From JBOGFI01 sp050743365 (GTDB lineage: Bacteria > Actinomycetota > Acidimicrobiia > IMCC26256 > JACDBD01), in contig JBOGFI010000040.1 in assembly GCA_050743365.1 (NCBI GenBank), positions 1 through 8,160 of the forward strand: a DNA stretch of 8,160 bases, given 5' to 3'. The notes under the pieces are model-generated. The model worked only from the letters and a program-made list of their open reading frames with translations. It was not told where the DNA came from and searched no databases. Position 1 is the first letter of the stretch. Each line of letters begins with the position of its first letter. Both the position numbers and the translations under genes were made by a program. This document shows, piece by piece, positions 1 through 5,815 of this stretch.

Positions 1-113
1 TCCACGAGGGCGAAGCGATCGACGAGGACGCGTTCAGGGCGTTGATCCGCGCGGCCGTGAGCCTGAACGAGTCGTCGGGCCGCGCACCAAAGAAGAGACG
101 GAAGGGCGCATAA
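1..113 (+). CDS. C-terminal end of an unidentified protein (partial)
   Basis: An open frame enters from the left edge (codons begin at position 3) and ends at a TAA at 111-113. The 36 visible residues start HEGEAIDEDAFRALIRAA and end in a strongly basic tail, GRAPKKRRKGA. The first part looks helical and acidic. The Lys/Arg-rich tail is of the kind seen in nucleic-acid-binding proteins, but no family can be named from so little. The codon pattern is GC-rich at third positions, as expected for real coding in this genome. The gene is convergent with the minus-strand operon that ends at 259. That it is a real gene is likely; its function is unknown. Confidence 0.6.
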   Translation, partial: HEGEAIDEDAFRALIRAAVSLNESSGRAPKKRRKGA

Positions 114-146
114 GAACATCAAACCCCGCGGCCCGATCTGGGCGCA

Positions 147-180
147 CGGGACCGTCACGAAGCCGGGACCGTCACGAAGC
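147..180. repeat. Perfect 17-bp tandem duplication
   Basis: The unit CGGGACCGTCACGAAGC occurs twice without a gap or mismatch, at 147-163 and 164-180. It lies in the convergent gap between the partial gene ending at 113 and the oxidoreductase gene ending at 259. It may be a replication-slippage duplication. The second copy also forms the left arm of the inverted repeat described next. Confidence 0.9.
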
Positions 181-209
181 AGCCGTAGGCCCATCAGCGT
201 GACGGGTCC
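165..209. terminator. Possible bidirectional terminator or inverted repeat
   Basis: CCGTCACG at 169-176 pairs perfectly with CGTGACGG at 198-205. Three further pairs form beyond a one-base bulge (GGGA at 165-168 with GTCC at 206-209). The loop is about 21 nt, long for a terminator, and no T-tract follows on either strand. Its place between two convergent genes makes termination the simplest reading, but a protein-binding site is equally possible from sequence alone. Confidence 0.4.
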
Positions 210-258
210 AGATGACGGTTGCAACCCAGGGCACACAGCATCCGCTCCCAGGCGAGTG

Positions 259-981
259 TTATGAGGAGGGTGCCGGTGGGGTACGGCTGCGCCGGCTGCC
301 GCGAGCGCTGAGGAACGCAATGGGCGTGATGGCGAGCCGGTAGAAGGGCCGCAGCAGCCAGGCTGGGAGATAGGGATGACGCTCCTCCTTCCAGACCCTT
401 GCCCGCGGATGGCGCATGATCAACGGCCCACGCAACACCACCTGGGTGATCGGATGTGCGGCGCCGAGGTTCTCTGTCGGCTTGGCGGTGTGGAGCTCGA
501 TGTGGCAGAGGTGTTTGGTGCTGACATAGCCGTACTGGTTGGGGCTGACCAGTCGGGCCGGCGCGCCATGGTCAGCGTCGAGCGGACGCCCATCGAGTCG
601 ATCGGCGATGAGCACGTCCTCCGCTAGGGCGTCCTCGATCGACACGACCGACTGGAAGCCGTCGAGACCGCCAAAGACGAGATGAGTGATCGACGTGTCC
701 GGTTGAACCGACGGCTCAATGATCATGCGATAGAAGGTCTCGAACGCGACTCCCTCCCAGTGCAGGTTGGTGGCGGACCACCCGGCCACGCAGTGAAAGT
801 CGGCGGTGAGCTCTCGGCGGGGAAGGGTTGCGAGCTCGGCCAGTGGCACCGCGAAGGATTTGGCCACGGCGCCGCTGATCTCGATCACAGGATCGGCGGG
901 GACAGCGGGAGGGGGTCGGTGGAGGTGCGTACCGAAGCGCGGGAACCCATCGATGGGGTGTTGGCCGGGGGGAAGCGTCAG
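259..981 (-). CDS. Small sulfite-oxidase-type molybdopterin oxidoreductase (probable CTG start)
   Basis: A single-domain protein of the oxidoreductase molybdopterin-binding (SUOX) fold, expected to hold a molybdenum-pterin cofactor; the substrate is unknown. From residue 1 at 981 the protein is 240 aa. The Cys of DFHCVAGWS (about C64) is at the place of the molybdenum-ligand cysteine. GAPARLVSPNQYGY followed by KHL.HIEL is the typical second cofactor-binding stretch. The only conventional start in the frame is GTG at 886-888, but 31 codons upstream read LPPGQ..IDGFPRFG, which I recognise as the usual N-terminus of this family. No ATG, GTG or TTG lies between 889 and the upstream in-frame stop at 1045. 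CTG at 979-981, 10 nt after the DUF2867 stop, is therefore the best start. No twin-arginine signal is seen, so the protein is probably cytoplasmic. Last gene of the four-gene operon. The start is uncertain; the family call is firm. Confidence 0.85.
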   Translation of the reverse strand: MTLPPGQHPIDGFPRFGTHLHRPPPAVPADPVIEISGAVAKSFAVPLAELATLPRRELTADFHCVAGWSATNLHWEGVAFETFYRMIIEPSVQPDTSITHLVFGGLDGFQSVVSIEDALAEDVLIADRLDGRPLDADHGAPARLVSPNQYGYVSTKHLCHIELHTAKPTENLGAAHPITQVVLRGPLIMRHPRARVWKEERHPYLPAWLLRPFYRLAITPIAFLSARGSRRSRTPPAPSS

Positions 982-991
982 GTCGGGGCGC

Positions 992-1585
992 CTACTGGGA
1001 GGCCGAGCGAGTGCCCGCCCGCCAGGTCCGCTCGATCTGTCGGATCATCAGCGGGTAGACGATCAGGTGCCGGAACGGCCTGATCGCGGCCATGTAGGCG
1101 GTTCCGAGCAGTCCTTTTGGCTTCACGTAGACGGCCATCTGGCCGCGGTAGCCGCCCGTCTGGTCTGGGACCCAGCCGAGGTGCATGACTCCGTGGATGG
1201 TCCGGTTGGCGATCTCGGCGGCAAACTCGTCATCGAGCAGGTACAGCGAGGTGAAGGGGAGCGCGTCGAAGTCCGGGCCGGATGGGGCGTCGCGCAGATC
1301 CGCCGGCAAGCGGTCGCGGAGCGTCGGCACCCTGGAGCCGAGGCCGGCGTCCGGGTCGTCCCAGCCGAGCAGCTCCCCGAGCTTCCACCGGATCGCGAAG
1401 AGCGTGCGAACGGCGGGGGAGGAACTTTGCGACGGATCGCCCGAGGCGATCCTCTGTACCAGCCGACGGAAGTCGTCGGGGCCGCCCGGCGTCGGCAGCT
1501 CCCACACGTCCTCGAGCCGGAAGTCGCGGGTGAGCTCGTGGATCCGCCAGGGCCGGGAGGTGTGCGCGGTGTTCGCGACCCTCAT
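992..1585 (-). CDS. DUF2867 domain-containing protein
   Basis: A 197-aa protein recognisable as the DUF2867 family, whose function is unknown and which is often found beside oxidoreductases and lipid or xenobiotic genes in actinobacteria. Family features are VWELPTPGGPDDF (residues 28-39), the long middle segment with LGELLGWDD (69-77), MHLGWV (134-139) and GGYRGQMAVYVKPKGLLGTAYMAAI (144-168), followed by FRHLIVYPLM near the end. The region 144-168 is partly hydrophobic but not a clear membrane helix. Its ATG overlaps the TGA of the SnoaL gene as ATGA (1585-1582), indicating translational coupling. It stops at 992, just before the oxidoreductase gene. Full length; no damage seen. Confidence 0.88.
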   Translation of the reverse strand: MRVANTAHTSRPWRIHELTRDFRLEDVWELPTPGGPDDFRRLVQRIASGDPSQSSSPAVRTLFAIRWKLGELLGWDDPDAGLGSRVPTLRDRLPADLRDAPSGPDFDALPFTSLYLLDDEFAAEIANRTIHGVMHLGWVPDQTGGYRGQMAVYVKPKGLLGTAYMAAIRPFRHLIVYPLMIRQIERTWRAGTRSASQ

Positions 1586-2040
1586 CCGCTTGGCCTACGC
1601 CAGATGTCGTCGAAGGCACGCTGATCAAAGGGGATGAGGGAGCAGGTGCGAATGCGCCGGTCATGAGCCTGATAGAGACCGACAGTGGTCCAACGGTGCT
1701 CGGCACCACCGATCCTCGCGGTGCCGTCAGTGATCGCCGCGAAGTGGGTCGGGCCGACCAGGACCTCGCGGAGGTGCATCCTGAACGACGCGTCGGTGAG
1801 GAAACGGCGGCGGCGCATATAGGCGAGAACCTCGTCGATTCCATGGTAGGTCCCCGCGATCGCGCTGCTGCCCGGAACGTGCCATGTGACGTCGGCATGG
1901 AGTACGTCGTGCATCGCGGTTGCGTCGCCGTCGGTGTAGAGCAGCGCCTGCGCGGCATGTAGCCGCGACAGCAGGTCCTCCGGCTCGATCTTCGCAGGAG
2001 CAGTGCCGACGGCATCTGTGCCGCCATTCCGCGGCGGCAT
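1582..2040 (-). CDS. SnoaL-like / NTF2-fold protein
   Basis: A 152-aa cone-shaped NTF2-like (SnoaL) domain. Family features are LLSRLHAAQALLYTDGDATAMHDVLHADVTWHVPG (about 23-57), the GTYHGIDEVLAYM segment (63-75) and a beta-rich second half ending in RTCSLIPFDQRAFDDIW (131-147). The family includes polyketide cyclases, steroid isomerases, small hydrolases and non-enzymatic binding proteins; the substrate cannot be told here. The frame is open upstream to 2502, but ATG at 2038-2040 is chosen because it overlaps the TGA of the preceding gene as ATGA and gives the usual domain length. Its own stop overlaps the next start in the same way. Part of the TetR-flanked operon. Confidence 0.88.
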   Translation of the reverse strand: MPPRNGGTDAVGTAPAKIEPEDLLSRLHAAQALLYTDGDATAMHDVLHADVTWHVPGSSAIAGTYHGIDEVLAYMRRRRFLTDASFRMHLREVLVGPTHFAAITDGTARIGGAEHRWTTVGLYQAHDRRIRTCSLIPFDQRAFDDIWRRPSG

Positions 2041-2852
2041 CAGGGTGGTGTCATCACGGTCAGCATGCGTCGCAGGCGCCACGGCCGCCATCCCCAGGCC
2101 GCAATCTTCCCACCGAGGATTGCCCGCGTGGGACTCACCCGGCCGAGCATGAGCAACAGCATCGAGACTGGGTCCGCCGACACGTGGGCGTCGACCGGCT
2201 CTGATGTGTCGTCTTCGATCGTCATACCGTCGTCGAACACGAAGGTGAAGCGTTGGTGGCCACGAAGCCGCATATCGAAGCGGGCGCGAAACCCCAGCGC
2301 GCGTTTCGGATGGACGAAGGCAAGCGGACCGGCCGCAGTCACGATCGGGACTGCCGCTCCCGCGAGGGCGAGTGCCGCGTGCGCCGGTGCGATCTTCCAA
2401 GCGCCGTTCGTCGCGGTTGCCATGTCGAAGCCGTGGACAAGCAGCTCCTCGAGGAGGTGGCAAGCGACGGCCGACGCGGGGATCCGGATGTCGCCCAACC
2501 ACGTGACCTGCTCGCTCACGGGAGCGTCGCTGACCGCGAGAAAGTCTGCGAGCAGCGTCTCGATCCGGTCAGCCAGGACACCAACGTCGCGCTCCGGGTC
2601 GGCCGCAAGCATCGCATCGGTCAGCACCGCCACCGCCGGCGGTGTCAACTCCGTAATGGGGAGCGGCCGGCCGGCCAAGGCGTCGGTGTCGCCATTGATC
2701 ACGTGGCAGACATGGCAGGCGACATCGCCCGTCTCCCAGTGCCCAACCACGGGTCCATCGCGGGCGCTCTCGCGGACGAGCCGCACGAAGCTGGGCGTGA
2801 TGGCAGCTATGGCTGTGCGGGCGTCAGCGAGATCACTCAGTCGTGTCGCCAT
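2040..2852 (-). CDS. Maleylpyruvate isomerase family mycothiol-dependent enzyme (DinB-like)
   Basis: A 270-aa protein of the mycothiol-dependent maleylpyruvate isomerase/DinB superfamily. These proteins are metal-binding four-helix bundles that use mycothiol, the actinobacterial thiol, in isomerisation or conjugation. The N-terminal bundle carries W39..GDVACHVCH (H47, H50) and VACHLLEELLVHGFDM (H132, E136, H140, D143), matching the expected metal-ligand His/Glu positions. The C-terminal third (about 180-260, with FTFVFDDGM and DPVSMLLLMLGR) resembles the SCP2-like domain often attached to this family. ATG at 2850-2852 is preferred over ATG at 2870 because GGGAG lies at a good distance upstream and residues before MATRLSDLADA look non-conserved. 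First gene of the operon, divergent from the TetR gene. The stop overlaps the SnoaL start (ATGA). Confidence 0.85.
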   Translation of the reverse strand: MATRLSDLADARTAIAAITPSFVRLVRESARDGPVVGHWETGDVACHVCHVINGDTDALAGRPLPITELTPPAVAVLTDAMLAADPERDVGVLADRIETLLADFLAVSDAPVSEQVTWLGDIRIPASAVACHLLEELLVHGFDMATATNGAWKIAPAHAALALAGAAVPIVTAAGPLAFVHPKRALGFRARFDMRLRGHQRFTFVFDDGMTIEDDTSEPVDAHVSADPVSMLLLMLGRVSPTRAILGGKIAAWGWRPWRLRRMLTVMTPP

Positions 2853-2857
2853 GGCAG

Positions 2858-2864
2858 CTCTCCC
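2858..2864 (-). promoter_or_regulatory. Ribosome binding site deciding the 2852 start
   Basis: GGGAGAG on the minus strand, with its GGAG core 7 nt before ATG 2852, supports the 270-aa form of the mycothiol-dependent enzyme over the 276-aa form starting at 2870. Confidence 0.55.
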
Positions 2865-2878
2865 ACGCATTCCGTAAG

Positions 2879-2906
2879 CCGACCGCCCGTCGGTCGGTCA
2901 CCGACC
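2879..2906. promoter_or_regulatory. Two interlocked palindromes, probable TetR operator
   Basis: CCGACCG (2879-2885) and CGGTCGG (2891-2897) form an inverted repeat with a 5-nt spacer. GGTCGGT (2892-2898) and ACCGACC (2900-2906) form a perfect 15-bp palindrome around one base. The middle arm is shared. Such arms are typical of TetR-family operators, and the site lies in the narrow gap between the divergent TetR gene and the four-gene operon. Control of both by the TetR protein is inferred. Confidence 0.7.
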
Positions 2907-2933
2907 ATGAGTTCAGTATCTAGGATTCATGCT

Positions 2934-3548
2934 GTGGCGGTCAAGCCGTTGAGGGTGAGGCAGGCGGAAGCGACCCGGGAGCTGCTGATCGATACGGCCC
3001 GAGAGCTGTTCACCGACCAGGGCTACGGGGCCACCTCGATCGAAGACATCATCCGGCAGGCGGGCGTCGCCCGGGGCGCCCTGTACCACCACTTCCCCGG
3101 CAAGGAGGCCCTGTTCCGGGCCGTCTACGACGCCGTCGAGGGCGAGGTCATTGCGCGTGTCGTGGCGGCCGCGCAGGCCGAGAACACGCCGTGGGAGGGG
3201 GTCACCGCCGGACTGCGCGCGTTCCTCGACGCCTGCCTCGAGCCGGCGTTCCGGCGAATCGTGATCCTCGACAGCGTGTCCGTCCTGCAATGGCAGGCCG
3301 CCGAGGACGGCATCGAGCACATCGAGCGCATCGAGATGTCCATGCTCCTCACCGTCCTGACGCCGCTGGCGACGACCGGAGATCTCAAAGGCGTTCCCAT
3401 CGAGCCGCTCGCCTACGTCGCGCTCGGAGGCCTCTACGGCGCCGCGCTTTACATCGCCCGCGCCGCCGAACCTGCCAAGGCCAGAGCGGAGGCCGACACC
3501 GTCGTCGACACCATCATCGCCGGCCTCCGGTCTGCCACTGTGACCTGA
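2934..3548 (+). CDS. TetR/AcrR family transcriptional regulator
   Basis: A 204-aa TetR-family repressor. The N-terminal DNA-binding domain is clear: RELLIDTARELFTDQGYGATSIEDIIRQAGVARGALYHHFPGKEALF, with the helix-turn-helix in SIEDIIRQAGVARGALYHHF. The rest is an all-helical ligand-binding and dimerisation domain that does not reveal the ligand. Start choice: GTG at 2934 has AGGA 8 nt upstream and gives MAVKPLRVRQAEATREL. ATG at 2907 in the same frame adds nine residues, but it abuts the operator palindrome and has no ribosome site. Divergent from the mycothiol-enzyme operon, it is probably its regulator and autoregulated. The family call is firm; the start is uncertain. Confidence 0.92.
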   Translation: MAVKPLRVRQAEATRELLIDTARELFTDQGYGATSIEDIIRQAGVARGALYHHFPGKEALFRAVYDAVEGEVIARVVAAAQAENTPWEGVTAGLRAFLDACLEPAFRRIVILDSVSVLQWQAAEDGIEHIERIEMSMLLTVLTPLATTGDLKGVPIEPLAYVALGGLYGAALYIARAAEPAKARAEADTVVDTIIAGLRSATVT

Positions 3549-3596
3549 CACGAAGGCGACCTCCTCGGGGCCAGTAGTCCGCGCCTAGTCCGCGAG

Positions 3597-3626
3597 ACGT
3601 TGGGAAACGTTGGGAAACGTCAGGAA
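3597..3626. repeat. 10-bp tandem repeat, three copies
   Basis: ACGTTGGGAA occurs at 3597-3606 and 3607-3616, followed by the variant ACGTCAGGAA at 3617-3626. It lies in non-coding DNA 48 bases after the TetR gene and is less GC-rich than its surroundings. Direct repeats of this kind can be protein-binding iterons or slippage products; nothing here decides. Confidence 0.85.
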
Positions 3627-3687
3627 ATACCCGGAGCCGTCCGCGCAGGTGACGGGCGGTTTTCACGCCGCGCTGCAGGTGACGGAG

Positions 3688-3759
3688 CCGCCTCGCACGA
3701 TGGAGCTGCTCGGAGACCGCAACTGGTGGCTGCCGCGTTGGGTCGCCGGTATGAGGTGA
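3688..3759 (+). pseudogene. Orphan C-terminal fragment of an MMPL-family transporter
   Basis: The frame ending at TGA 3757-3759 reads PPRTMELLGDRNWWLPRWVAGMR. The stretch MELLGDRNWWLPRW is the well-known C-terminal signature of actinobacterial MMPL (RND-type lipid or drug export) membrane proteins, just after their last membrane helix. None of the preceding membrane helices is present: upstream, the frame runs through the tandem repeat and meets a TAG at 3586. The fragment is therefore probably the end of a transporter gene lost by deletion. The proximity to a TetR gene fits, as such regulators often sit beside MMPL genes. The recognition rests on about 15 residues. Confidence 0.65.
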
Positions 3760-3906
3760 GCCCTTGGGGACAGCAGACCTCGCTCGCTAGCTGGTCGTGC
3801 CTGTGGCTGTTGCCGCGCCGGCGATCTCGAGGTGCCGGACGTTCAAGGTGTAGGAGTCGCTCACAGTTGGCATCATGAAGGACGAGACCGGTTCCCGGAG
3901 GCGGGG

Positions 3907-4404
3907 ATGATCGACCTGCGCCAGGGCGTCCCCGGGGTGAACGCCCCCGAGCCCGAGACCTACGAGGAGTTCTGGCCCTACTACGTGAGCCAGCATCTCC
4001 ACCCGGCGACCCGGACCGCGCACGTGCTCGGCACGACGCTTGCCGTCGGGTTCGCGATCGCAGCGGCGGTGACCCTCATGCCGGTCCTGCTGGCGGCGGT
4101 CCCAGTGGTGGGGTACGGGTACGGGTTCGCGTTCGCGAGCCACTTCATCTGGGAGAAGAACAAGCCGGCGACGTTCGGTCACCCGCTGTGGTCGTTCCGG
4201 GCCGACCTGCGCCAGTGGTGGAAGGCGTACGCCGGCCGGCTCGCCTCCGACGTCGCCGGGGTTCGAGCGGCGGCGGGCCTCCGCCCCGAGCAACGGACCC
4301 TCGCCGAGGCGGGCGCCCGCCCACTGCTGCCTGGCCGAGTGAGCGTCCCAGGGCTTGGCTCGGGCGCGAGTGACAGATCCGGCCCCGCGGGGTACAGTAA
4401 CTAA
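3907..4404 (+). CDS. Mpo1-like (DUF962) membrane protein
   Basis: A 165-aa protein of the DUF962/Mpo1-like family. The yeast member Mpo1 is an iron-dependent dioxygenase acting on 2-hydroxy fatty acids at the ER; bacterial members are uncharacterised. Seen here: YEEFWPYYVSQHLHPATRTAHVLGT (19-43), two hydrophobic segments (about 42-56 and 58-76), and FASHFIWEKNKPATFGHPLWSFRADL (76-101). His30, His32, His39, His79 and His92 sit in the conserved blocks and could bind metal. ATG at 3907 is chosen because GGAGG ends 5 nt upstream; the frame is open further to 3832 without a better start. The core ends near residue 111. A further roughly 50 residues rich in Ala, Gly, Arg and Pro look disordered and are unusual for the family. 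A promoter for the next gene lies inside this tail. Confidence 0.82.
   Translation: MIDLRQGVPGVNAPEPETYEEFWPYYVSQHLHPATRTAHVLGTTLAVGFAIAAAVTLMPVLLAAVPVVGYGYGFAFASHFIWEKNKPATFGHPLWSFRADLRQWWKAYAGRLASDVAGVRAAAGLRPEQRTLAEAGARPLLPGRVSVPGLGSGASDRSGPAGYSN
4370..4398 (+). promoter_or_regulatory. Sigma-70-like promoter for the membrane protein gene
   Basis: GTGACA at 4370-4375 and TACAGT at 4393-4398 are separated by 17 bases, the ideal spacing. Transcription would start near 4405, just after the DUF962 stop, giving a leader of about 63 nt. The promoter lies wholly inside the 3' end of the DUF962 gene. Confidence 0.55.
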
Positions 4405-4405
4405 T

Positions 4406-4420
4406 TGCACAGGGAGTGCA
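4406..4420. promoter_or_regulatory. Inverted repeat at the predicted transcription start
   Basis: TGCAC, a 5-nt spacer AGGGA, then GTGCA. The arms are perfect but only 5 bp. Position right at the predicted start would suit an operator, or a short 5' hairpin in the leader. A third TGCAC lies at 4444-4448. Weak evidence. Confidence 0.25.
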
Positions 4421-4468
4421 CCGACAGCAGATCCTGCCCGATATGCACTGACCGGGGGTTTCTTTGCC

Positions 4469-5752
4469 ATGACAACGAACGACGGCACGCTGGGGCGGTA
4501 CCTGCGGTGGTTCCTCGCCGCCCTCTCGCTCGGCGCCGGCGCGATCCACTTCGCCGTCAGCGGCGGGCACTTCGATCTCTCGTGGACGCACGGCGTCTTC
4601 TTCGCGGTCGTGGCCTGGCTCCAGCTGGCCTGGGCCGCCGCCGTCATCCTGAAGCCGACGCGCCGGCTGCTCATCGCGGGTGCGCTCGGCAACGCCGCCA
4701 TCATCGGCACGTGGGCGGTGTCGCGCACGTGGGGCGTTCCTGCCGGGCCTGACGCGTGGACGCCCGAGGCGGTGTCCTTTGCCGACGTGCTCGCGACGGG
4801 ATTCGAGGGCGCCATCGTCCTGACCTCGCTGGCGGTGCTGGCGCGCCCCGCGCTGGCGCAGCGTGCGATCCGCCCGTCGTTCGGCTTCGCCGGCATCGGG
4901 CTCAGCGGTCTCGCCGTCGCGGTGGTGTCCACCGTGGCGCTCACACCCTCGTTCGCCACGGCTCACCACGGGGGCGACGACGGTTCGGCTGCGGTCGCTG
5001 CCGGGGGCCACGGCGACAAGGGCACTCACGGCGGCGGCAAGGCCACCGGCGGCAAGGCGGCCGCCGGCCACACCGGCACCGTGATCGCGGCCGACGGCAG
5101 CTCCGCCTGCGAGCAGGCCGGCATCGCCAACGAGGGCAACAGCGGCCACGGTCACCGCGGGCCCGTCGCGTTCGAGGTCCTGGACGCCGCCACCCGCACC
5201 GAGTTCGCGGGCCAGGTCGCGCTCTCGAACCAGGTGGTCGCGAGCCTCCCGACGGCTGCGGACGCCGAGGCGGCCGGGTGGCGGCGGATCACGCCGTACG
5301 TGCCCTGCATCGCCGCCCACTACCTCAAGGGATCGGCGCTCGCCAACCCGTTCGACCCGGCCGAGCCGGAGATCCTGCTCTACGACGGCACCAAGCCCGA
5401 CAGCAAGATCGTGGGCCTGAGCTACCTCCAGTTCGCCGGTAAGGACAAGGCGCCCGAAGGCTTCGCCGGCGGCAGCGACCCGTGGCACGTGCACGAGCGG
5501 CTGTGCATCGGCGGCGGCGGCGTGGTCGGCGACGAGAGCACCACGCCCGAGCAGTGCGCGGCCCGGGGCGGCAACCTCGTCAAGCTTGGCAACCTCTGGA
5601 TGAACCACATGTGGAACGTGCCTGGCTGGGAGAGCCGCTGGGGCCTGTTCAGCTCCGAGCACCCCGACCTCGGGGGCAAGATCGGTGACATCAACGGGAC
5701 GCCCGAAGGTGAGACCGTGAATGCGGGCCTCGAGAGGAGCAAGAACAAGTAA
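4469..5752 (+). CDS. Membrane protein with His/Gly-rich linker and extracytoplasmic Cys/His domain
   Basis: A 427-aa protein with three parts. Residues 10-160 hold five predicted membrane helices (about 13-30, 42-61, 67-84, 106-124, 139-158). Residues 163-230 are a low-complexity linker rich in His, Gly, Ala and Lys, with HHGGDDG and several isolated His. Residues 230-427 are a soluble domain with WRRITPYVPCIAAHYLKGS (271-289), EILLYDGTKPDSKIVGLSYLQF (301-322), DPWHVHERLC (337-346), EQCAARGG (361-368) and NLWMNHMWNVPGWES (375-389). I recognise the DPWHxH..LC plus WMxHxWxVPGWES pattern from uncharacterised actinobacterial proteins but know no function. C214, C280, C346 and C363 could form disulfides, and H340, H342 and H380 could bind metal. 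ATG 4469 is chosen over upstream in-frame codons because it directly precedes the first helix. It has its own promoter, and a strong hairpin follows its stop. Confidence 0.82.
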   Translation: MTTNDGTLGRYLRWFLAALSLGAGAIHFAVSGGHFDLSWTHGVFFAVVAWLQLAWAAAVILKPTRRLLIAGALGNAAIIGTWAVSRTWGVPAGPDAWTPEAVSFADVLATGFEGAIVLTSLAVLARPALAQRAIRPSFGFAGIGLSGLAVAVVSTVALTPSFATAHHGGDDGSAAVAAGGHGDKGTHGGGKATGGKAAAGHTGTVIAADGSSACEQAGIANEGNSGHGHRGPVAFEVLDAATRTEFAGQVALSNQVVASLPTAADAEAAGWRRITPYVPCIAAHYLKGSALANPFDPAEPEILLYDGTKPDSKIVGLSYLQFAGKDKAPEGFAGGSDPWHVHERLCIGGGGVVGDESTTPEQCAARGGNLVKLGNLWMNHMWNVPGWESRWGLFSSEHPDLGGKIGDINGTPEGETVNAGLERSKNK

Positions 5753-5773
5753 CGTCCGACCCGACGCTACGAG

Positions 5774-5801
5774 CGAGGCCCGCGGGAGACCGCGGGCCTC
5801 G
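5774..5801. terminator. Strong 12-bp hairpin terminator between convergent genes
   Basis: CGAGGCCCGCGG (5774-5785) and CCGCGGGCCTCG (5790-5801) pair perfectly around the four-base loop GAGA. The stem is almost all G/C and is followed by no T-tract, which is common in actinobacteria. It lies 21 bases after the membrane protein stop and 14 bases before the end of the convergent minus-strand operon, so it can serve both directions. Confidence 0.85.
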
Positions 5802-5815
5802 TCGCGCCAGGTGAC

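Larger units (their letters stand above)
3549..3906. other. Intergenic stretch with repeats and a gene remnant
   Basis: About 360 bases between the TetR stop and the DUF962 start with no intact gene. It holds a 10-bp tandem repeat (3597-3626), the direct repeat CAGGTGACGG at 3646-3655 and 3676-3685, and an MMPL-like C-terminal fragment. From 3760 to 3890 I see no supported feature. Confidence 0.6.

Noticed and set aside
2041..2502. Upstream extension of the SnoaL frame to 2502
   Set aside because: Overlaps the preceding gene in another frame. ATG 2040 in an ATGA overlap gives the normal domain length.
2253..2906. Long upstream extension of the TetR frame
   Set aside because: Antisense to the mycothiol-enzyme gene and Arg/Gly-rich. 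The TetR domain begins only after about 2934 and the operator lies before it.
3787..4959. 390-aa minus-strand open frame, including a neat 29-aa end at 3787-3876
   Set aside because: Mostly antisense to the DUF962 and membrane protein genes. The short end (MMPTVSDSYTLNVRHLEIAG) has no ribosome site and no known family.
4145..5662. 505-aa open frame on the minus strand
   Set aside because: Low-complexity Arg/Ala/Gly shadow of the membrane protein gene on the other strand; a high-GC artefact without recognisable domains.
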